DNA of 64,000 bases from Macrocystis pyrifera (Eukaryota; Sar; Phaeophyceae; Laminariales; Laminariaceae). The notes below the pieces were generated by a model. That model had not been told where the DNA came from, made no database searches, and saw only the letters and a list, made by a program, of their open reading frames with translations. Positions 55,177 to 64,000 of the stretch are shown here, one piece after another (the first letter of the stretch is position 1; every line of letters begins with the position of its first letter). The translations under genes were made by a program, and so were the position numbers. The stretch is taken from contig JASSKH010000021.1 of NCBI GenBank assembly GCA_031763025.1, positions 2,356,001 through 2,420,000 on the forward strand. Direction: 5' to 3'.

Positions 55177-56939
55177 CTACGTGCACTTTCAGTATGTACT
55201 GAACTTAATGTTGCCGGGGCCTCTTTCGCATCGGACACTTGTCTGCAAACACAAGGTATCAGGTGCGACGTATGTGACGTAGCGTACGCCAAATAGTTTC
55301 ACCTGCGTACGCATGTGGCTCTACGGTTTTCTCTACACCTGTGTGGCGCGTTGCAAGAGGCCCGTTTGGGGAAAGATTGATTGGTACCACGGTATGTGAG
55401 GCTAGGTCTATTTTTCACCGCGTCTAGTCCACTCGTGGCGCACTTGAAAGTAAGTGGAATGTACAGCGTAGTAACCTATATCCCATATCGGTGCCTACCT
55501 CGAATCCAAAAAAGGATGAAGGTTCAAGCCTAAACGTAAACAGGGCAGTCACTGGTTAAAGCGCCTCCAAACGAAATAAAATAGGACAAAAAAAAGACCC
55601 CCCCCCCCCCCCCCCCCCTGGCTGCAGCTCACTCTTCATGCGACTCGTCGGACACCTCACGGCGCTTCGCGCTTGGTGCAAGCATTGCCTGACTGGTCGG
55701 TGAAAACCAGACGTGCTCCGTCCCGGCATTGTAGGGATGCGAGGGTGTATGATCATACGACTACGGCCATGCATGAGATCGAGTACATCTCTCCTATCGA
55801 GTACACCCCCCCTGCCGCCCCTACTATACCACCAGCGCGAAGTTACACGTACTTGAGGGCTAGTTTTCTTCGTCGTATTTTGAGCTTGCACCAAAATATA
55901 TTGCACGTTCCACAATGTAGGCGAGGACTTATATTGCCTTTGTTTTCATCTCCCAAATATTTCCCCCGCAGCTTCGGCCTCGCCTGGACTACGCTATACC
56001 CTCTAGTGGGTTCGCGGCGCACCGAAGTGGGATGCCCCATCCTACGTCAGGACGTACATATTCCGAGGGGCGTACCTGAAAGGAACAAACTGTTGTACCG
56101 TGGGACGTGTGTCGATGTCTCGTGTAGTTAGACGAGCAATGGTGCGGCCAGTCAGTGCTGACAGGGCTCATGGATCTTTGGAAGGAGACACCGACCGATA
56201 CACATGCGCCTACAAACATCCGAAGCAACGAGTCTGTCTGTCAGCGTAGGAACGAGACGGCCCACCGCGTCGTTTCATTCAAACTATCTGTGCACATAAT
56301 GTGCTGCTGTATATGGCAGCCGTTAAAAGTCGTACGTCCTGCTGTCTCGTTAGATAAGACAACCATTGGACTGGTCTAGGTAGCTAGGCGGCTGCCTGAA
56401 TCGCTCGATGGCAGGTGTTTTGTGAGCGTACGATGGCATTCATTCGTTGGAGGCGGATTTCCACGGTGCTACCGCGATTCACTCCAGAACATTAATGTAA
56501 TCGCAATGGCTTTGCAATTGCAAATATAGTCCAGCTTGCGTTCGAGGCACCGTGTCTACGGGATGTGGCGTGTTTTGTTGGGGGTTGTACACGTTGCAAA
56601 AGGACTTCCGTAGTACAGCCTCCATGAGATTACTACTTTTGAGATGAATCTCATAATTTCCCTTGGCATTGCTGTTTCTTGCACTGCAGAAAAACCGATC
56701 TGAAGTCACCCCGCAGATTTGAACACGCGCTGATAGCGAATCAGAAGTAGCCTGGCACGCAACCTGACTGGACCTTTATAGTTGTGGTTTGGTCGACGGA
56801 CTTATCTCTGGTGCAAGAACGTGTTCATGATAGCTACACAAGGTTTTGGTATGTTGTTCGTATAAACTGCAGTATTCATCTATACTACTGTTATTTGCTG
56901 GCGCTCTGTCCTGAAATGCGTGGAACGCCCCATAAACCG
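55177..56939. other. No gene recognised; poly-C tract
   Basis: A homopolymer of about 20 C is at 55598-55618. A 152-codon plus frame (55673-56131) and a minus frame (55556-55915) overlap. Neither has a recognisable domain. Confidence 0.35.
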
Positions 56940-57268
56940 TAACGTCCCCGTTGGCTTGGTGGGTGGTCCGCATGTCCATCAAGATCCATTTCGTGGGTTC
57001 GAGTCTCACCGCGTGCATGCTCGTAGGGGCTTTTTCTTGCACAAGAAATTGATTAGCGGAAAGCGCGAGAGCGTATGTTGGCTACTTTCGCTGAAAACCG
57101 ATGAGCAGTGGGAATGCTGGAGCCTATGCGCGACAAAAAATAAAGGCATGTATCAGGGGGAGAGAAAAGTCGACACCTGTGACCACGGCTTGTCCAGAAA
57201 ATCGCTGGTGGGAAAAATCTCCTACGAGTTAGGCTGGAAAGTAAAAATGATGATTGAAAAAAAAGAGG
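56940..57268 (+). mobile_element. tRNA-derived SINE, copy 6
   Basis: The most diverged copy. The head CGTCCCCGTTGGCTTGGTGG and GGGTTCGAGTCTCACC (B box perfect) are followed by the conserved body, and it ends GGAAAGTAAAAATGATGATT with poly-A. The divergence suggests an older insertion. Confidence 0.86.
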
Positions 57269-58668
57269 ACTCATTTGAGGACCCACACGATATTCAAAAT
57301 AAAGGTCTCTAGACAAAGGGGTACCGTACATCTCGTTGCACTGCCATACGATGGTTCGCACTATGCGATCTGCAGCAATATATCCACTTGGTATCTATGT
57401 TAGAGATATTCATCGTAATTGTATTTGTCGATGTCAAACATTGTTTCGTACCGGTTACATCACCTACCCGCTCGTTGTCCCATACCCCTCTGTACCGAAG
57501 TAGATGGCTCGTTTTGATCAAGTCTTGACATATTTATACGGTCCTTGGTTTTCGAGATGGAGTGGTATACAAATGAAATGACGTATCTCATACCGTACAT
57601 ACCTTGGTACGCACTACGATATCACCCCCTACGGATCACTGGTACCCCCTCGTGGCACATCTACCCACCTGTAACAAGGCCTAGGCTTTTCGGAGAGACA
57701 CGCGCACCTGCACATCGCACCTGTCGCAAATTCTAAGCTTTTCGGCTTGGCGCGTTTCCTACCAATCACAAGTTAGAGGTTGTAACTTCTCAATACATAC
57801 CGAAAAGGAAGCATTATTCCCTGCGAAGCACAAAGCAGCAGATATATCAGTACCATTCGCAGCCTTATACTCTCCTTCTGCTCGAGCTCGCGTCTCTATC
57901 GTCATCACTACCATCGCTGTTGAGATTGCATGAGCAGGCCCTCTGCGTCGACTTGTCGCAACACGAGTTCTCCCTGGTGGTGTATCCGACGTCGACCGCA
58001 GGAAAACCTTGCTGCGAGCCTTGCTGCGCCGCTCGCTGTAGGGCCCCACACTCCTGAAACGTCGAAGTCCTTCCTGGGTCTACTGCTACTACTGCGGCCA
58101 TCCTACCTCAGGTGCGAAACAATCGAGGTCGAGGGCTTATTTCGTGGGTATGCAATGCCAAGAACGCTAGACGCCATGTCAATCATACGTTATTTGGAGG
58201 ACAAAGACTTGTATGCTTCCCGTTAATTTGGCCACAGCGCTAACAACCCAACCTCTATGCCAGGCTCGGGGCAGTATCTCGTTGGCCTGCGTTGCTGTTT
58301 AGAGAGGCTGCAAGTTTGGGGTTGCTCGTCACGGTTTACGCGTTATAGGCAACTGTCAAGACCAGATGGGTATGAGAAAATGACCCCAACGCGGGCAATG
58401 GTATTAGGTTCCCGTGCTCATGTTGATAGAACGTTTTTTTTTTTTAATTGGTGAATCAGACGTAGTACTAAAAACTCTAAGTAAGAGATTGTGTCCTCCC
58501 ATTTGCACACAGGCAACACGAGTTTTTTTTTTCTTGTCACACGCAGAACCACAAATCTGTCCGGTAGAAAATCACTCCCAACCCTTCCCTACGGTATCTT
58601 CCTCCTGGCGACGCCCAGCGCATTCCGGAGAGTAACCAGGCTTCTTCTATTGTGGTCGGGCCAGGGCT
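57269..58668. other. No gene recognised
   Basis: Bases 57860-58110 are open on several frames (minus frame with GFPAVDVGYTTRENSCCDKS) without a recognised family. Confidence 0.3.
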
Positions 58669-58768
58669 CTAAACCCTTTAAGTACCGCAATCCCGTTTTG
58701 GAGACAACGTACTTAAAAATTGAGTGGTCGTTCCCCAAGCGGTACTACTGCAGTTCCAAAAGGGTTAA
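58669..58768. repeat. TTAA-type MITE (family 2), copy 5
   Basis: Left end AAACCCTTTAAGTACCGCAA with TCCCGTTTTGGAGACAA. Right end CAAGCGGTACTACTGCAGTT with CCAAAAGGGTTAA. Confidence 0.75.
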
Positions 58769-58833
58769 CGACAAAAGGAAAGCCCTCTTCGTTCTGCGAT
58801 TTAGTAACCCAGCGCGTATCACGTACGTACTGG

Positions 58834-58944
58834 TATCACGGGGGTCCATAGTTAATAGGACCTATGGTATACATAAATACATATATATGTTTACCTGTTT
58901 TTCCCAACAATATTTGGTCCTACTTACTACGGTCCCCCGTAACA
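58834..58944 (+). repeat. TA-type MITE (family 1), copy 22, hybrid termini
   Basis: Left T-type (GGGGGTCCATAGTTAATAGG), right A-type-like (CTTACTACGGTCCCCCGTAA). Confidence 0.9.
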
Positions 58945-59437
58945 GTGCGTTCTGGTATACCAGGCATATATACCTATGTAAAATAGGTGACGGATGGATG
59001 GAAATAGAATATCGATGACCTGATACGAAAAAAAAAAAGAAGTGGATGTGGCAACAGAGGGAAACGATATACAACGGGCCTGATCGACAAAGTCGGTTCG
59101 GCAGAATTTAAGCACTGCGTGTATCATTCAAGCCCTGTATCATTATCGTGTATTTGCCGGAAAATCGTGATTGAACCGAAATTTCTGTACCCAATGGCAC
59201 CCAGCACACAAGAGGGGCTCGAAGATCTCTCCTTGATGTGTTCTTAGCAAAATAGTGAATTATTTTTTCCACGAAGTACGGGACGACAGCGAGCGTTTGT
59301 ATGCATACACTCAGTGCCGGACACCTGGCAACGAAAGTAACAGACGATCTAACCTGGGTCTCCGGCACGGGAAAGGATGTGTTCGATGCTGGTTGCAGGA
59401 AAATAATCGGGGACTTGATACACCACGAACTTGCAAC
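58945..59437. other. No gene recognised
   Basis: Unassigned sequence. Short frames only. Confidence 0.4.
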
Positions 59438-59548
59438 TATTTTACGGGGGTCCATAGTTAATAGGACCTATGGCATATATCAAAACCTCTATATTTACCT
59501 ATTTTTACTGACAATATTTGATCCTATTAACTATGGACCCCCGTCGTA
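59438..59548 (+). repeat. TA-type MITE (family 1), copy 23
   Basis: T-type termini. The left begins TTTACGGGGGTCC with one extra T, and the right ends GGACCCCCGTCGTA. Confidence 0.93.
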
Positions 59549-60892
59549 TGAGTTTCGACGAAATTTCCGGTCTCACCTTGATTTTGTTTCCTTTTAGCTT
59601 TCAAACGTACGTACTTCGTGTACCATGCGAACTTTCCACCCCGCATGTCAGTGATCGTCGTATTCTTAGAACGGTAATGAATGGTAAGTTTACGGTATTT
59701 TTATTGCTGTTCTATTTCGCGAAATGATAGCGATGGCCCTAGTTGTGCAACACCAGGGAGGCGTGTGGGATACGTGTCACAAAGCGAACAACATGTACTA
59801 TTATGGCATACACGTTGTACACACACGTACATCATGTCATTGACATGTTCCATGTGACAAAGAGAGAAAAAAAAATATGTACCCGGTATCACCTGGTAAA
59901 TATATTACATAGGAATAGAAACGAACACCTCTGCATTCTGGAGATGGACTCAAGGGCAATTTAGAGGTACGGGGGGGCACAGTACCCGTACAGGTACGTG
60001 ACTGCAGGCAGCAAGGAAGCGCGAAAGAAGGGAGGACGACCACAAGAAAAAATATCCGAGAAGAAATATTTAACGCTTCCTTTGGATTTCCCCCCCCCCC
60101 CCCCCATATATTCAAAGAAAGAAGTAGCCAGGGAGCTTGTACGAGCTTGTCCGTGAACAGCTACGCAGAATACATTCATACTTGCAGTATTTCCAAGGAG
60201 AGAGTGACTGCATGTACAGCATGTAGGTATACGTATACTTGCACGAGTAGCAGAATCATACCAGGTGTACACTGGTAACTTGTACCCGTTTCCAGGCAAT
60301 CGGAATTGATACAAATAATATGACGAGCTGCGGAATCTTGCTACCAAGGTATCCACCTGCTCCGTCTTGCTGGTACGTTACGGAATAGGACTTGAGAATT
60401 TGGGAGTTTGTTTTGACAAAAGTCGCGATATAGGAGCGCCCCATCGCAAGATGGCCGAAGCCATTATTTACTTTCATTGAAAAGTTGATTCTGTCTGCAC
60501 TTTTTTATGGAGTTCCAAGATGTTTTTTTCTGTGTGAAATATACACACACATTGATTTCAACGCGCGGGCATTTAAAAGCGCTTCGAGGCGAGAGACATC
60601 CACGTGTGCCACTCGTAACACAGACTACAGCGGCTGCCTGGAGGTTGTTTGTTGTTGTTGTTTTTTTTTAGTCCTTGGGTTTTGCCAGTTCGCTCCTTCG
60701 GTTTAGTCTTCTTACTCCGTTTGTATGGGGTGGTATTTTTGTCTTTTTTGCTCGTTTCGTGTGTTGCCCGCCACATCTCCTTCTGGGGGGCACGGCACTG
60801 TGTAGGCTTTGGTTTTTTCTTCCATAGAACGTGAATGCTGTGGTTTTCGTATCGACAGCATTCTCTGCTCTGCTTGCTGTATAACAACGTAG
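59549..60892. other. No gene recognised; poly-C tract
   Basis: A run of about 17 C is at 60090-60106. No gene is supported on either strand. Confidence 0.35.
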
Positions 60893-61001
60893 TATTACGG
60901 AGGGCCATAGTTAATAAGACCTACGGTACACACAAAATCCTATATATTTACCTATTTTTACTAACACTATTTGGTCCTATTTACTATGGTCCCCCGTAAT
61001 A
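60893..61001 (+). repeat. TA-type MITE (family 1), copy 24, hybrid termini
   Basis: Left end T-like (GGAGGGCCATAGTTAATAAG), right end A-type (TTTACTATGGTCCCCCGTAA). TA flanks are present. It is followed directly by a LINE 3' remnant. Confidence 0.92.
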
Positions 61002-61003
61002 GT

Positions 61004-61128
61004 ATCTCTGTGCAAATCTTTGAGACCACGGAGCTTGTATATCTCTACGGTGGTAGCTTCGACAACGACACTGGTTGTGCTAGATGTCGACGGGTAAAAA
61101 AAAAAAAACGGTTTAGAGTGAACTAACA
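61004..61128 (+). mobile_element. LINE 3'-end fragment, diverged
   Basis: Matches the last 120 bp of the LINE family with many substitutions: GAGACCACGGAGCTTGTATA, CACTGGTTGTGCTAGATGTC, GACGGGTAAAAA and GGTTTAGAGTGAA. This is an old 5'-truncated copy. Confidence 0.75.
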
Positions 61129-61345
61129 CAAACACATTCACAGCACCCAACGACGCATACAGGTGGACGACAGCTATAATATATTCTGCTGGGCGAGTTC
61201 CTAGCGACATACGTGGTGGTATATATACTATCTTACTTCCAGGTTGGAGATTTAGGCGGAGATACAAATCTGTCCATTTGTATCCTGAAAAAAGAGTAGG
61301 ACACACCCTGCCTTAAATAAGCGGTCGAGCCTGGCCCAAAGTACG

Positions 61346-61444
61346 TCAGCCCTTGTACCTTGTAAGACAACCCGCTTTGGAGACGAACCACTCAGATGTT
61401 GAGTTTTTTCTCCTCAAGACGGGACTGCAGTACTAAAAGATTTA
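61346..61444. repeat. TTAA-type MITE (family 2), copy 6
   Basis: Diverged left half (GTCAGCCCTTGTACCTTGTA, CTTTGGAGACGAACCACTCA). The right half is better conserved (TCAAGACGGGACTGCAGTAC, TAAAAG). Confidence 0.65.
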
Positions 61445-63318
61445 CGTGTTGTCGCATAGTGAACAATCGCTTTTTGGCCAGTTTGATTAGTTGGAACGGA
61501 ACGAGATGAAAGGTAGATGGTTTCATGCCAATCCAGGTCAACCGACCGTGAGCTCGACCTGATTATTTACGTATCGATGATAATCAAACAACATTACGAT
61601 ACGAAACAAAGAAAATGCTTTTGAATGAAGAGGGGGGTATGCATACGGTCGAAAGGACGTAGCGAGCACCTCTGACGAGGAATAGGTACACGATAATTAT
61701 ATCAGTGGTATTTCTTAAGGAGACGATAATAACATAGTTGATCGATTCACTTTCCATGAATTTTCCACACTCACTCCAGGCACGCGACGTATCTTACCTC
61801 GCAATAAGTAGACAGCAGGCATGTCTCAGACGAGGCTGGTCGACTAGAAGGAGCTACCCGTGTGGCATCCTCTGGAGTACGACCACTTCGTATATTTAGC
61901 CTACAACGTCTCTCTCATCGTTTCGGCGTTTCGGCTGGACGGAATGGACGATGACCAGTTGTGCTCAAGTCGGTCCTGGCGACTGTAAAGATTTCGCTTT
62001 TGCGTCCTAAATATTCTTCTCGTCGACGGGGCTAGTCCGTTGAAGCACCCGAGATATTTCTTAGATCCAACGCATATATTGTACACGAATACTGTTCGGT
62101 GTGGTGGCGCTGGCGGTGGTGGTGATGGTGGCGATGCCTGCCTCCTGCAGTTGAAACCTACAACTGCTGTAGCCCTTGGGGCTGCGTGATTCTGGCTTAG
62201 CGTACATACCCAGATTTATGTGAGTGATGAATAGACCCCCTGGAGTGAAGAGCCTCGAAGGTGATAGGCTACCGTATATCCAGCTTGTTCACCACCAATC
62301 AGTACAATTCTTCTCGTGAGTCGTCTGTAGACGATAAATAGCGAGGTCGCTTGACTCCCGCTGCAGGAAATCATCTGTCGGTGACATAGGGGCACTAGTG
62401 CTCACGATACGTGTGCTCCCGCGTACTCCCACGGCCCTGCTCGCAGAGGCATGAGTGATCAACGTATCTCCGTGCCCCGTCGCCACGCTTTCCAACGGAC
62501 AGCAAGTGGTCAACGTAGCCCCGCATCCCGCTGCCGCCTAACGGAAATATACCTTGCTATACGTATACCAATCGTCTGAATGTCAATGACTGCACAGTCT
62601 ACCATGTACCTGTTCGGTACTCGCACAACAATCTTAAAAAAATCATCATTGTTTTGTTGTTTGTTTTGCAGAAATCACGGCAATATTCGTTTCCATAATT
62701 TTTATTGAAATCGCGGTATAATTGCGCGTCTGTTTAGTGTGTCTGATGAGAAACCTTCCGTTCTGTCTCTGAATGTGAATACGTTCGTTGCCTTATCTTA
62801 ATATTCAAACATTCTTTAGTATTCGGCACATACAAGTAGTGGTACACGTTTTGTGTACCTGTTGCTTTTATTTTTGGCCTCCAGCACTTGCGGCCACAGT
62901 TCACTACGCGTCCAAAATTGTTCCATCCCAATCGTCGGAGTGCTATTTGAAGGGGATATAGACAATAACTTTCACGATCGGCGTGAGAAACACACGTGTT
63001 TCAATAGTCTAGCACCACCTACTTGCTACCGAGAGCTCCATTTCCCTTCCGCGTCATATAGTAGTAGGGTTCTGCACTGTGTTCATGTTGCGCAGCAAGC
63101 GTCCTTCGCGTCCCAAGTTTATTTATTATTTGTCCGTAGATTCTTTGAGCCCCGCAGAAGACTTTCCGGTGCAGCTTGGCCTTGTTTTCGCGCCGTGGAC
63201 CGTTGGGAGTAGGCGAAAACTTGCAGAAGGATCCCCGCTTTTCGTGGCATTTGACAAACGAAAAAAAAATGCCAGATACCCTCATATTATATACATCAAA
63301 CGCGTTCTATGATAGAGG
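61445..63318. other. No gene recognised
   Basis: Frames up to 119 codons (62853-63212) show no recognisable domain. GGTGGTGGTGATGGTGGCGA simple sequence lies near 62110. Confidence 0.35.
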
Positions 63319-63427
63319 TATTACGGGGGTCCATAGTTAACAGGACCTATGGTGTACATAAAAACCTATATATTTTCCTATTTTTACTAACAAAATTTGG
63401 TCCCGTTAACTATGGACCCCCGTAATA
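63319..63427 (+). repeat. TA-type MITE (family 1), copy 25, inside R3
   Basis: Perfect or nearly perfect T-type termini and TA flanks. It sits inside the R3 repeat at the point where the 39.75-kb copy has TATTAATA. Confidence 0.96.
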
Positions 63428-63612
63428 GCACATTTCCGCCAAAAAATGTTCCTGAATGACGGGGCCCCTTAACCCAAAATCGTCGGAATGATGCCAATCT
63501 CGTTTCGAAAAATGACGTAAGTATTTGTATACTTGGGTCATGGGGCTTTTCATCGGGATGCTTTTTGATTTTCGCTGAAGTCAGTGGTCGGGTGAGGTAT
63601 GGAGCTCCTTAA
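63428..63612 (-). repeat. R3 repeat, MITE-containing copy
   Basis: Reverse complement of 39752-39929. Its continuation beyond the MITE (63300-63318) matches 39936-39955 (TACCTCTAT and on). Confidence 0.8.
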
Positions 63613-64000
63613 GGTCAGTCAAGTGAAGAGCCTCAGAAAATGTAGGGTGAACCTCTATCGAAGAACGCCTCATCAGTGTTGTACGTCGTCTGGCCAACAT
63701 TTAAAAACCTTTCGATACCAGGGGACTGAAAAAACATCGGTTACCGATCGTTATATTTTTTTGGGGTCTGCACGCTTTTGGAAATCGATTCAGGCCATTT
63801 TCCGTTACAATGTTGTCCTCCAAGAGATCCTCTCATATGTTCATCTGCGGTAATTCTGTAGTGCTCTACTATATTTACGTGCTTGCACGAGAACTTGTTG
63901 AAAGTGGCGTTCGTATTCTCCCCTAAACCTTGGGCCTACCCAACGTAGTGCAATCCACACGGTACCAGCGCCTGTACTGCAGTACCTCGTGCAGAGAAGG
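63613..64000. other. No gene recognised
   Basis: Unassigned sequence to the end of the window. GAAAATGTAGGGTGAACC near 63635 extends the R3-related sequence slightly. Confidence 0.4.

Noticed and set aside
17181..63427. MITE array considered as a CRISPR-like or regulatory array
   Set aside because: Spacings are irregular (45 bp to 10 kb), orientation is mixed, units are palindromic with TA target duplication, and the host is eukaryotic.

Overview
This window is nuclear DNA of a eukaryote, most likely a brown alga (Phaeophyceae). The evidence is indirect. The one recognisable host gene encodes a secreted protein with split Lin12/Notch (LNR) modules of the CGYDGGDCCxCTC type, a style I associate with brown algae, and it has long introns of 0.6-1.2 kb with GT-AG borders. 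Short TTAGGG-type telomere-like runs are present. Almost everything else is transposable-element sequence, and there are no operons or bacterial-style genes.

Layout. 1-1.4 kb: no recognisable gene. 1.45-2.9 kb: three copies (direct, inverted, direct) of an odd module of CCACGGCA/CCATGG words carrying interstitial telomere-like repeats. 2.9-5.1 kb: decayed minus-strand LINE. 5.2-13.35 kb: a degenerate DIRS-type tyrosine-recombinase retrotransposon on the minus strand with A1-ORFs-B1-A2-B2 split direct repeats; its A1 repeat is interrupted by a 1.9-kb insertion made of two diverged tandem copies. 13.4-20.6 kb: nested SINEs, LINE fragments and a LINE with a long intact reverse-transcriptase ORF. 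20.6-32.8 kb: AT-richer sequence with MITEs, two more SINEs and a 5'-truncated LINE copy. 32.9-37.2 kb: the five-exon LNR gene. 37.2-64 kb: mostly unassigned sequence studded with MITEs and small repeats, plus a few weak ORFs and one orphan signal-peptide-like exon.

The main discovery is a family of about 110-bp palindromic MITEs. There are 25 copies between 17 and 63.5 kb, with termini TTACGGGGGWCCATAGT inserted at TA. The same region is enriched in the octamer TATTAATA, which is what remains if a copy excises and leaves two bases from each end between the duplicated TA. One pair of homologous repeats (39.75-39.96 kb and 63.30-63.61 kb) gives a direct comparison of a filled site with a footprint-like site. 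A second MITE family (about 95-100 bp, TTAA-flanked, ACTGCAGTCCCGT termini) and a tRNA-derived SINE family (six copies) complete the set of short elements.

Coordinates of the repeats were read by eye and may be off by a few bases. Family names for elements rest on motifs and structure, not on database comparison.
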